Assembly (NCBI GenBank): GCA_004352715.1
Contig: SCFE01000016.1
Span: 971,885-1,035,884 of the forward strand
Source: Hofstenia miamia
Taxonomy: Eukaryota > Xenacoelomorpha > Acoela
Reading direction: 5' to 3'
Length of the DNA: 64,000 nucleotides
The notes beneath the pieces were generated by a model. The model had not been told where the DNA came from, did no database searches, and was given only the letters and a program-made list of their open reading frames with translations. Below, piece after piece: positions 12,460 through 23,366 of the stretch (within the stretch, counting starts at the first letter, position 1; the number at the start of each line of letters is the position of its first letter). The position numbers and the translations under genes were made by a program.

Positions 12460-12524
12460 TTGGATTTGAACCAATGACCTTCCATTTTAAAATGGATGTG
12501 ATACCACTTCACCACTGTTTGAAA
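12460..12524 (-). repeat. tRNA-like SINE head, second copy
   Basis: On the - strand, TGGTGAAGTGGTATCACA (A-box-like) precedes a palindromic anticodon-arm region (CCATTTTAAAATGG) and GGTTCAAATCC (good B box). It shares spacing and sequence with 10679-10740. It is followed on the - strand by an AT tail running into (TA)n. Confidence 0.55.
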
Positions 12525-13480
12525 ACTAATTTAATTAGGAAAAACCAAATGAATTTACCTATGAAGATGGATAGCAGTCATGCATTACTAATGAATAAGC
12601 AACCTCACATGTTCTTTGTCAAGTAAGGACATATGGGGCGGGAATTAGCTCCTGTTGGTAGAAGAAGCCTACAGTATAAAGCTGCATGAACTATTTTGGA
12701 ATGACATTGAATGTACTATCCTTCAATATTACAGTTAACGAAAGAAGCAAATGTAACATATAATTCACAAATGCATCTAACTGGATGAAACAATCAGTTT
12801 TAAAATGATCCAGTAGCACAAGTTCTTCTGCAGATGTTGGTAATAGAGGTAACGTTTTTGCATTAATGTAGTTAAGTGCACAAACAACCAAATCAATGTT
12901 ACATGAACAGATTCATGGGATGCAAGCTGTAAAATCATGTTAATATAACATTATATATAGGTATATCATATTCACTTTCTGCATGAACGTGTTTCTACAA
13001 ATAAATTCTTAAAATGTTGTAAGATATCTGCTTCTTATAAAGCATGCATCCATTGTAAACACTTAAGTTTGCATGGGTAAAAAATAAAATATGATATATA
13101 AATTCCAAAACCAGCAAAAAACCATTTGCATCGTATTGCAGTAAATGGTAGACACCTTTGATATGTATTATCACGCATTGACTCTGTCATTGCATCCCTG
13201 GCAATTTCTGTTTTAACAATATCACGCTCTTCACATGAATGTGGATGGTCATCTTTATCAGGTCTCCAACTTATGTTGTTGCTTAAATCAGTAATGGCTT
13301 TAACATTCCATTTGGTACACTTCCAATACTTTAAAAATTAGTTTTTCTGTTTTAAAAAATCTATGGTTATCAATCATTCCTCTTGCAGATTCCTCAACAG
13401 AAACATTTGAGTTCATTTTGCTAATGAATGAAAGTTATGCTAAAATATTTTGATTGGCTAATACGATTTCTAACTATATT
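12525..13480. other. Intergenic, no recognised gene
   Basis: No conserved reading frame. A 66-codon antisense frame at 12891-12691 has no recognisable features. Confidence 0.45.
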
Positions 13481-13482
13481 CA

Positions 13483-13570
13483 TTTTCGATGTATTTTCCT
13501 TTCTAAGTATTTTCATATTCGAAGTAATTTCATTTTCGAAGTATTTTCCTTTCGATGTAATTTCTGTACG
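13483..13570 (+). repeat. Second array of the foldback-arm motif
   Basis: Four to five degenerate copies of ttcgatgtattttcctttc at about 20-bp spacing, in the same sense as the left arm at 9712. No partner arm was found nearby, so it may be a solo arm or half of a larger fold. Confidence 0.6.
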
Positions 13571-14419
13571 CCGTAAATTCTAAACATTTCATAATAATGC
13601 AAAATCAAAAACGGTGAGAAATTAGACATTGGCGCTGCCAAGAAATGGGTTTTGAATTTGAGATCGAGAAAAATCGATTTCAGAGTCGAAACTGCTAAAT
13701 TTAACGATAATTTTTTATTAGCTGATTTAAATTTACAATTTCAATGATTGAAATTAACAAGCAATGAATTTATATGAATTTCCCTTTTTATTTTTTCCAA
13801 ATTCTAGGCGTTTTGTGCAGTTATGCAAGCTCTAGTTTAGCATATAATGGTTTTATTAGTCACTTATTAATGATAGTACTAATAGAAACGCTTTACGAAA
13901 ATTAATATACTGCAACATTTATAAATTCTCTGAGCACATCAAGCCGTGTCCAAGGGTGATTCCTTTCTCGTTAGGTGTTAAATTTGCAAGGATTTCAAAT
14001 TTTACTTTGAGTTAAGCTAGAAATTGTAGTATATTTGTGATGTAGTAAATTGAAATTTTTCATTACCATTTCCTTGATTGATCTCAAGTCGAGATGGCAC
14101 CGTTAAATGATGTAGAGTTTAGTTGTTTTCAAATAAAGATGTTTTGATTATTTCGTTATATTTGGTAGTGTGTGGGCCTATGCGTTGTCAAAATTTTCTT
14201 GCAGATCATTATTGTACTATTAAGCTAAACTGAATTACTTCTATTTATTGCAAAACATGTTTTTAAAATTGTTGTTATCAATTGCATATTTGTCAATTTT
14301 TTTCTTAATTCATTAAAAAGACACTACTATGCTTTTCATGTCAACAATGAAAATCATTAAGCCGGCTTTTACCTAATGATCTAATAATTTAGACCGAAGA
14401 CGTCATCAACTTCATGGAA

Positions 14420-15705
14420 CTCGACAAAATCTCTGTTGTCCAGCTTCTCATCTGGATCTCTTCAAGACTCTTTTGCTTTCTTGAATTCCCTGCATTCCAA
14501 ACATGACCTCTCCAGCTTGCATTGGAACCATATTTCTGCTCACTCGGATCTGGAGAAAGCGGATCTCTTTAATCCCTATTTCTCCTCGAATTTTTCTAAT
14601 CCTGTCTCACGCTGTCCTTATCCTCCTGCCACCTCCCCGCTGCTTCGCATATGTGACATCGTCTTCAACGCCCATGATATTTCCCTCATGCTTAAGTCCT
14701 GCAATTTGTCTGGTCCTTGCTATCCTAACCGCGTCCCATGCTTTGTAATTCACCAAACCTCAACTCTTTTCATCCATTTATAGCATTCTTCTCCTACACT
14801 TGCTCCTTTAAGCGATTCCGCTTTGCTGGAAAACATGTTGGATCTCTCCACTGTTAAAATCCAATCAGCTTCCCTCCTCTCAAGTCACTTATTATCGTCC
14901 AATAGTAACCGTCCAGGTCGTTCTATCATCACTAACTTGCTCACTTTGATTGAAAACTGCTATTTCCACTCTGCTCGTAATGATCCTGGTTGCATTATCT
15001 TTACTAACTTGCTCACTTTGATTGAAAACTGCTATTTCCACTCTGCTCGTAATGATCCTGGTTGCATTATCTTTCTTGACATTTCTAAAGCTTTTGATCG
15101 GCTTCCCCATTTTATTCTTCTCAGCAAATTAATTATATTTGACTTTGATGCTGATTTTATCGAACTCTTCCAATCTTACCTGTCCAATCGTCGTCAGTGT
15201 GTCTAAATCAATTTGTCTATTTCTTCCCCTGCTCTTGTGTCTAGTTGTGCGCCTCAAGATTCTGCGTTTGCTTTTCTCTTCTTCCTTGTTGCTATCAATG
15301 ACTTCCCTCAATCTGTCCTCAACTTATCCTGTCTACTTGGTCATTCGTTAACCATCTTGATTTTAGCCCAACCAAGACCTGTGGTATTTCCTTTTCAGTA
15401 TCTCCCCCTTCAGCTTTTGGCTACTTGGTCATTCGTTAACAATCGTGCTTGTACTGCTGCTAATTACATCTTGACTCTCAACCCTCCAACAGCGATTGAT
15501 TTCTTTTCCCCGCCACTGTGTTTCAAGAAATCTTTGATGGCTTTCCTCTTTGCTGAGCCCTTCTCCAACTTCGCCTACTCTTCCATTTGTTCCTATTTCA
15601 TCTCCTGTGACTGTCCTCGCTGTCGTCAAACTTGACTTGTTTTTATTTTTTTTGTAGTGTATGCTTTCAGCGGCTAAATAAAGTCATTCATTATTATTAT
15701 TATTA
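14420..15705 (+). mobile_element. Truncated non-LTR retrotransposon (LINE) with RT fragment and (ATT)n tail
   Basis: The linker upstream of RT is seen at 14436-14783. The RT core at 14823-15206 contains RPGRSIITNLLTLIE and IIFLDISKAFDRLPHFILLS, the motif A region. The next frame has an eroded SSCAPQDSAF...AINDFPQSVL, normally SGVPQGS...INDLP, and motif C is missing. A conserved C-terminus (AANYILTLNPPTAIDFFSPP to CDCPRCRQT) ends near 15635. The 3' end has ggctaaataaagtcatt and a short (ATT)n. The same 3' end appears twice at 53.3-53.6 kb, so it marks a family. It is more GC-rich than the flanks and has several frame breaks. Confidence 0.85.
14931..15074 (+). repeat. Perfect 72-bp tandem duplication inside the LINE RT
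   Basis: Positions 14931-15002 and 15003-15074 are identical over 72 bases. The duplication keeps the frame and repeats 24 residues (TNLLTLIENCYFHSARNDPG plus four) just before motif A. Perfect identity points to a recent event or an assembly slip. Confidence 0.95.
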
Positions 15706-15709
15706 CATA

Positions 15710-16800
15710 CAATGTATTACGTGTTTTAGATAATAAGCTTCGTTGTAGTTTAATACTGCGCAAAATTGTTCTCTATTTATATTTGTATGCTTACAAGAAT
15801 TGAGTTATCTAGCAATTTCTAAAACCTTATATGTGTGACTAAGACTAATGTTTTAATATTAGCACAAACTGATTATTTAAAGCATGGAATTTTGTAATAT
15901 TTAAAATTTCAGAAAGCCTTGTGTATAATGATGTTTCATTATCAAGTCAGTGTTATATGAAAAAATAAACGATTTCTAAAATTGATTACGCCTCGCAACG
16001 ACATTCTTATGAATATTAAAAGTCACTTTTTAGCAAAATGAGGGTTCTTCTGTACAATTCATGTTTTGAAGGCGTATTTCTCAATATATAGGATAATTTT
16101 TAGCTTGACTACAATTTATTAAAATTAATAAAAGCAAAAAAAAATGTCGCTCTGTTTATTTTCTATCAAAGTATTTGGGATACACACATTAACTTATATT
16201 ATGAAAACTGAATGTTAATGAAAATTCATAAATGGTGTTTTCATTAGTTTTTTCTATGTTGGCCTATTTCACCCTCAATGTTTATCGTCACAGTCACGAT
16301 AATTATCTCAGGATAATTTGCATTAAAACGCGGAGTTTATGGTATTGTCTTGTGGATAGTTAGACGATCCCTTGAGGCCGAATTTTAAATATTATTACAG
16401 TCATACCCGATCATTGCAAAACATTTTTAATGTACTGTTTTTAATAGCGTTGTACTTTAACTTTGTTATATCGTTTTATTCATAGTAATGATTTATTTTA
16501 TTTTCTATTTAACAAAATAATTGCATCCTTCGTTCATGTCATTTGAATTATCTGTTGATAGAACGTTACTTAATGTAGAGTTATTAACTATAATTAACTT
16601 ATTGTGTAATTTCAATTTATTACGTAGGTGAACAATAATTTTGACGTCATTTAATATGTTCTGAGAATATAATTGTGCGATATTGCAAGTTTTGCTACCT
16701 TACTTTCATTATAATTTCTACAAAAAAATGTGATTTTCAATATTTTTCCTCCAATGCATTCTAGGTTTTTTAAATAATTTTTAGAACGCTGTTTTCATGA
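15710..16800. other. Region upstream of the CG-1/PTPS gene
   Basis: AT-rich with no coding region recognised. A possible splice acceptor (taaataatttttag, ending 16784) lies 17 bp before the chosen ATG, with an open frame between them. An upstream exon is therefore possible. Confidence 0.4.
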
Positions 16801-16801
16801 G

Positions 16802-18077
16802 ATGACCGATAGTGCTTTGGGATCTTCCCTGTTGTCAGGTTTGGATTCTGAAGATGTCAGCGAAAATAAAGATTTCATTGAACGCCAAAATTGTCATATC
16901 TATTGCTTTCGTATACGATGTCTTACGGTTGTCGAAGCTGTAGAAATATTTAATTTATGTGCTCAAAACGAAATAGATGCAAATCTTTTATCAACGTCTC
17001 CACCTAGTAATCCGCAACCATCTGAAGTATATGTGTTCGATGTTGAACGCATGCAATATCCCGCTCAATTTAAATCAGATGGCAATGTGTGGATTCACAA
17101 TGGACGTCGCCAAATACCTTCTGCAAATCCGTGTGTTTATAAGGTATTAACTAATTAATGATTAACGCCTCATACAAAACTATATGTGTCTACATTGTGT
17201 ATAATATTTTTATTATATTTAGGTATCCTATCGCGCATCTGACATGTCTAGACATGTCTACACTCTAATAAATGAATTTCCTGTTCGATTTGTTATTGTT
17301 CATTACTTAAGTGTGAGTGATCGTAATATGCGAACACCAGTTGCAGTTGTTAGAGCGCACATGAAAAGAGCACGAATGATTAGCAAAGGTATTATTGTGG
17401 ATGAAAGTCAAAAGAAGAAACCTAATATTTACAATCCAATTTCTGAAACTGTAGTTCAACAGGAGGCTCCAGTGTCTGTTCACCTTGTTAATTTAACGTT
17501 AGAAGGAGAGTTTAGTGCAAGTACACGACTAAGAAATATGTCTGCAATTGACACATACGGTGAAGATATCAATTGTAAAACTGCTCTGAGAAAATATCGC
17601 GTAAAAGTTACATTTAAGGGATATACAGATTCATCAGAGGGAACTGTGTATGATCATAACAGTCTAGAACAGCTCATAGAAACTCAAATTATTGGTCAGT
17701 TGCATAATAGGAACATAGACTATGATATTCCATATTTTGCATCAGTGCCAACTACTCTTGAAAATATTGCTGTATTTATTTGGATGCAACTTTTTCCAGT
17801 TATGTCTCAGCCTTCATTATTGCATAAAGTAAAAGTGTTTGAAAACAATTCTTCTGCAACATATTGTGGGCAATCAAGTGTGCAACCGACTTCGCATGTC
17901 AACACACATAATACCTTTCAGTTGTCATCACTTGGGCTTGATCCCGTGGTATCTTACATTGTAGATAATCTTAACGAGCTTCCCAGTGACATTCTGGACA
18001 ATCAAGACAATATAAAAATTCTTCCTTTTCATAACAACCCTACAAATTCTACAAAATATATTGTTTTTCATTGCTAA
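16802..18077 (+). CDS. CG-1 DNA-binding domain fused to a degenerate PTPS-like domain
   Basis: Two exons, 16802-17143 and 17223-18077, with a 79-bp GT-AG intron in phase 0; about 398 residues. Residues ~35-150 match the CG-1 domain of CAMTA transcription factors: LTVVEAVEIFNLC, EVYVFDVERMQY, KSDGNVWIHNGRRQ, and after the splice VYTLINEFPVRFVIVHYL. A basic linker follows (KRARM, KKKP). Residues ~200-331 match 6-pyruvoyl-tetrahydropterin synthase in order: EFSASTRL, YRVKVTFKGYTD, QLHNRNIDYDIPYFASVPTT, LENIAVFIW, KVKVFEN. The zinc His of FSASHRL is Thr, the GHGHNY pair of His is absent, and the Asp-His of LDHKNLD reads His-Asn. One Cys near the catalytic position and the pterin-binding Glu remain. 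Known: CG-1 binds CGCG-type DNA; PTPS forms hexamers. Inference: a pseudoenzyme domain on a DNA-binding factor, perhaps for oligomerising or ligand sensing. No ankyrin or IQ motif is seen. Confidence 0.85.
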
Positions 18078-18079
18078 AA

Positions 18080-21000
18080 TCAGTAATATTGTAATTATAC
18101 GAAATAATGTATCTACTGAGAAATGCATCTATTTTATTGTTAATTGTTAATTTGTTATTTTCGGACATGTGTAATATAGCTATCCATAGGCGCCCGCAGG
18201 ATAATTTTTTGGAGTACATTAATTAGCATGCATTTATTTGACTCGTTTTACTGTAATTTTATCTTTAAGCAAATGAAACGCTTTTTTGTTTTGGCATTAA
18301 ATTAGAAAATGGCTGACTGAAGCTATTGCCATGGCCGCTCCGTGCCTTCCTTTGTAGTTGTTGGTAAATTTTCACAAATAGTGTTCAATTTCTTATCTAA
18401 ATTCTTGCTTAATTTTTACTGTAGAATATAGAGCCCAATATTGTAGAGATGCATTTCTCAGTATTATTCGTGCTATAAATATATGTTACATTTTCGATGT
18501 TATATGATATCAAAATCTTTATGAACATAAATTTTGTAATTAGTGTTTTGATTTGCCTTAAAGAGTAGTATTATTACATTCACACTTATGGGATCTGCCC
18601 AAATGAAATTTTTTATTAGTACTAATGGATTTTTTGAAAACAAAATTTACCCATGCGGTTTACAAAAAAAATTAAAACCTTATAACGCACTAATTAATAA
18701 AGGTGTCGAAAAGCTGAAAGTACCACAGGATAGAGTAATCTCCTCTTTTATTTACGTTTTTAAACCGCCCCAGTTTAGCGAGCCATCGAGGCAAGCCATC
18801 ACCTTAAGTTACATTTACCAATAGATTTGTCCATATTCGAGATATTCCAATTTTTTAATAGGATTGCACTAGGAAATTAAGAGATAAAATTTCATAGTAT
18901 TTAAATCATAGTGTGTTCACAAATCAATATCAAAAAATTAAACCTTTTGATAGGGCTTTACAGTGTTTGTAATTCATCGCATCTTGGATGTATTGAAAAA
19001 ACGTTAAAACGAATCGTCTGAAAGTATATTTATTTTATTGTTAATGAACTATCACGTGCAGACAATCATCTCGCTTTTTACTAACATTCAAATAAAAAAC
19101 ATAGTTTCAAGTGTTACTGTTACTCTAAAGCAGTATTTTGAATTCCGAGAACAGACTTTTGGGATACAAGAATAACGAAATATTATTTACCAATTGGCAT
19201 TTAAATACTTTGTTGCACTGCTCATGACATTGTAATTTACATGTGCTATCTACAGAAATCTGACAATTTCTAGAAAATTGGGTTCACATTTTGGTAAGCA
19301 ATGTCTAGTATAAAATCGTGTAGATTTGATTACAAATTATTTTTGAAATTGCTTTCATATAATCATTTAGATATATGTAGTAATGATTAGATTAACCGTT
19401 TCAGCTATTTGTCAATAGACAATCCCTTCTGAGTATTTACTTACAAAGCGTTGACAAAGATCCGGTTTTGAATAATTTGAGCTACTTGCTGAATTTTTTA
19501 ACAATTTGTTTTACAGGTTAGGCATTTCTAAGCATTTCAATCAATCACTATGTGGTTCTATTCTCTATCTATATAAAATGTACAACTAATGTGTATGACT
19601 AATACAAAATTCATCTAAATAAATTACCATTGATGTAGTCAATTTACGCATATAAAAAAATACCTACAGTAGGCATCACAGCAGAGGTCTTAGTTCCTAA
19701 ATCGCCTAAAAAGAATTTTCAATAAAAATCACTTCGGTATTTGCAGCCTGACATCAGTTTATCGTCATATCACATCACTCTACAGCTGGAAGTTCGTCAA
19801 ATGATGGTGATGTAAGGCTTAACCCAGACAACAAATTATTTCCATACGAAAACCGATAATGGAAAAAATATGTAGACGTACTAAAAGTACATGGTATTCA
19901 AATAATTTATTTTTTTAACAATCTTTTTGCCCAAACTGATAACGTTGTTTATTGCAATTTTCACTAGCGTTTATGTTTTAAGGTCTTATCGCCTGTCAGG
20001 AGTGTTTTTAGAAAGTTCGGATAGAGGCATCTCAATTTTTATCTAGTTTAGTGTTCAATTGCATGGGAAATCCTTACAAGAACTGTCAAATACTGCAAAA
20101 AAATGGTCGTTAATGTGTATTTTGCAAATTTAGTTCTAAATTTTAAATTTTTGTCATATATTATTCCTTAAACGTAAAAATCAATGTTGAAACACCTGGG
20201 ATATTGCCTCATATCAACCCCACCCACATGCGCCACTGTCGATTGTAACAAAACTGAATGATCATACAGGAAAACTTCAAACCCATTTCAGTGCATTGAA
20301 TTTGACTACTTTTATTTATTTTAATTACTTTACAAAGAAATTGAAATGTACAACGTAATTGTATGTGTCATGCTATTCCATGACGATTTTCATAATTATG
20401 CTATAAAATGTTCTAAGTCTAGGTTAACAGCTAAAGGCGTCCTATGTACTGTTAACAATACTGTACGAAACTTGAAAAATATTTCAATTTTTTAATTCTG
20501 AGTGAATTGCAGCCCCATTATATCATCATTGTTGCATTCTTATATATCACTTCCACGATTTAAATGCCGTGTTCTCTTCAAAATAGAATAAAGCATTCAG
20601 TAGCAGTTAATGTTCAATTTATTAGCTTGTTTTGATAGTGGTGATAGTAGTTGATGTCAAATATGCTGTTTACTTATTTTTAGAGTGTCATAATTGTAAA
20701 ATATACAAGATTTGTAGAACCAAAATCAAAACTACTAAACTTTGAAACAACAAATCTATACTTTGATTTTCGGTAGTTACTAAAGAATGATTTGTCAATT
20801 GTTTCTATTAAACTCCTTTTATGCTATTTGCAGCCCTGCCCATAAACTAAACACTCATAAATAATTATCTATGACACCAAAAGTACTTATTACTTAAAAG
20901 TAGAGTATCTGGCTGGATAGTTAATAAATTTTACAAAATTTCACTGTTTAGCATTCCTATCCACTTGTTTCGCTGCTTTTTTCCTATGTGCATTCTAGTT

Positions 21001-21682
21001 TTTTCAATTTATGAAGGTCATTCGGATTTTTGTCATTTCCAATTTAGAATTTGTTATTCTGTTTAGAACAGTGAGTTTCAGATATAATATAATTGCCACT
21101 AAAATAGATCCATTGATATATATATTCAAAAATATTCATTTGAAATTAGATTAGTATTAGAGAATTTGGTTTAATTATTGATCTACTTTAAAACTATGCT
21201 ATTACAAGCGGTGGTTTCTGTTCAAATTTCTGATAATTCCTGTAAGAGATTTCTAAAACTAGCATTGTTCTTAACCCAGTTTTTCAATAAATTTGACTTG
21301 ATATTGCTTTGATGCAATTGTGCGACATGTGAAATTCCTGCTAGATTAATTATTTTAAATTAACGTTTATATTATTTTAAACTTGCAAACGCCCTTTTGT
21401 TTTCATAAAACCACTTCACCTTCATCAAAGCTTTTTAGGTCTTTGAAACTAAAAGGCTTTTGATTTATTAAAGAGCACATGACATTTTCACATTTATCAT
21501 TATGAATCATTTGATATTTGCAATGCATTTTCAAATGGAAAATTGTCAAATAAGTTATATATGTATCGGTGCATTAAAGTTTTTCAATGAAACCTTCGGT
21601 TCTTTCAAATTAATCAAATTCTTCGCATTAGGACTGGTTAACTAGTTAAGAATGTTATCTGAATAACCATTGAAGTTCTCAG

Positions 21683-21683
<1 letters not shown>
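18080..21683. other. Long intergenic stretch, no recognised gene
   Basis: About 3.6 kb of AT-rich DNA. A 78-codon frame at 18588-18824 (start MGSAQMKFFISTNGFFENKI) matches nothing I know. Near 19800 a short frame reads DGDVRLNPDN, resembling the GDVxxNPGP element found upstream of some LINE endonucleases, but nothing around it supports a LINE. Confidence 0.45.
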
Positions 21684-21718
<35 letters not shown>

Positions 21719-21732
21719 NNNNNNNNNNNNNN

Positions 21733-21762
<30 letters not shown>
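21684..21762. repeat. (CT)n, 14-N gap, (AT)n
   Basis: About 34 bp of CT repeat runs into Ns at 21719-21732 and then into an (AT)n tract. The gap was probably caused by the compound microsatellite. Confidence 0.95.
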
Positions 21763-21768
<6 letters not shown>

Positions 21769-21933
21769 GCTTTTTCAGCTAAATATGCTAGAAGCATAAG
21801 TATAATTCAATGTCCTAACCAAGCTTGCAGAAAACGATAAAGTCGAAATAAGGGAATATGTTGAGAATCGGATCTGGCAACCCATCGTCAATATTGTACC
21901 ATAAACTTCGGAAATGATAACATTCTGGGGGAG

Positions 21934-22191
21934 ATGTTGAAGGAAGCCTCTCTTAAACTAAGCAATATCTTGAGGTTCAATAAAATAATTTTGTATACCA
22001 TTGTTAAAAAATGCATTATTTTTTATGTTGGACAAACTTCAACACAATTATGTAGAAGAATTCAAGAGCATAGAACATCAACTGAAATATCGAATCACTT
22101 AAAGATCTGTGATTATCAATTTAGTTATAAAATATTCAAGAAAAAAGATCAATTTACGCTAAAAGCAACTGATTCATATATCATATATTAA
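21934..22191 (+). pseudogene. Penelope-like GIY-YIG endonuclease fragment
   Basis: A frame of 85 codons contains IIFYVGQTSTQLCRRIQEHR, fitting the GIY-YIG core (YxG...R...EH), followed by ISNHLKICDY. This is the usual C-terminal endonuclease of Penelope-like retroelements. No RT is seen upstream, only an (AT)n tract ending 170 bp before. It is a 5'-truncated piece and starts inside the domain. Confidence 0.6.
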
Positions 22192-22630
22192 AACCAACTT
22201 TGAATAAAAAAACATTTTTTGTATTGAATATAAAAAATTAATAACATCAAATTTCCATTTTTGATGATGCTCAATATTTAGCGAAATTTATTGCTGGTTA
22301 TGTTTTTATTTAATGCATTATTTGCTACGTCAATATTCAATAAACAAAAATTTTGCACGTATTATTTCTATTAAGAGTTAAGGACAAAAAACGAAAAAAT
22401 TAAATGCTATTTCTAAGTTCAATTTGTATATTTTTAATATTTCCTAGAGCTGAAAACGTATATTTAAGTGCTTTAAAAAGATCGACTTAATTATGATCAT
22501 AAATGTTCTCTTCATGTTAAGTAAGTTAACACGAATTCTGCAATAAAGGAAAACGTCTAAAATGTTAAGGAACATGGACCAATCAAAAAAGATAATTTCT
22601 TCATATGCATAGGAAGATAATTATGAAGTA

Positions 22631-22700
22631 TGTACTATTTCTTGTATTGGGGAAGCCAAATCACACTTCATAACAAGGATCAATGAACATCTCAGGTAAA
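22631..22700 (+). pseudogene. Second GIY-YIG scrap (Penelope-like)
   Basis: A short frame reads SCIGEAKSHFITRINEHLR and then stops. This matches the YIGETxxxxxxRxxEHL core of Penelope-like endonucleases. It is a fragment with no upstream element. Confidence 0.45.
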
Positions 22701-22704
22701 CAAT

Positions 22705-23094
22705 CGTACTTAGATCGACATCATACAAAAAAGAAAAACATTAATATAACACCAAATACTGTATTAAATATTTAATAAATGAATAACCTTTAAACAAACC
22801 ATGTTGTGTTCTTAATATTTTTTATTAGTATTCACTCGAAATTTTCACAGAAAGTATATCATGGCCCAAAGAATAATTCATTAAATTTTGGAGCTGATAC
22901 GAATAATCTTCCGTGAAAAAAAATTAATTATAGTTGTAAATGAATAAATAGGGGTGTACAAAGCGCGTAATGTGAAAAAATATATCATAAAATTTTCTAG
23001 GGTTTTATAATAAGGGGTCGAACCTGTACTATGAAAAATTGTCTTTTCCGTGCTTTTTACACGCGAAATCGCTGTTCTGGTAGTACCAAACGCA

Positions 23095-23139
<45 letters not shown>

Positions 23140-23366
23140 TCTAAGTTAACACGTCTCAGGGACCAAGCAAAACACCAGCATGGTGAAGCAATGAAAATCA
23201 TAAGTAGACCACTATGCAACACATTAAATCAAAGCATTAATGATGGTGTTTTTCCAGAAGAATTGACGACTGCTAAAAATGATACATAGACACGCAAAAA
23301 AGAAATTCGTGTGTTACGGGTAAATCTTAATTGGCATAACTATTATAACACAGGTCTAACACGAAA
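22705..23366. other. Non-coding with a (TA)n tract at 23097-23136
   Basis: No gene is recognised. Frames across the tract encode only IYIYIY runs. A frame after it (ASKLTRLRDQAKHQHGEAMK) is short and unassigned. Confidence 0.5.

Noticed and set aside
18588-18824. 78-codon frame downstream of the CG-1/PTPS gene
   Set aside because: No recognisable domain, no splice context tying it to the gene, and a length expected by chance in AT-rich DNA.
19790-19860. 2A-like or LINE 5' motif (DGDVRLNPDN)
   Set aside because: The final Gly-Pro is missing and no endonuclease or RT follows; a lone ten-residue similarity is not enough.
22881-23289. Frames with IYIYIY runs (also near 12.3, 27.3, 28.5 and 57.0 kb)
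   Set aside because: These are translations of (TA)n microsatellites, not proteins.
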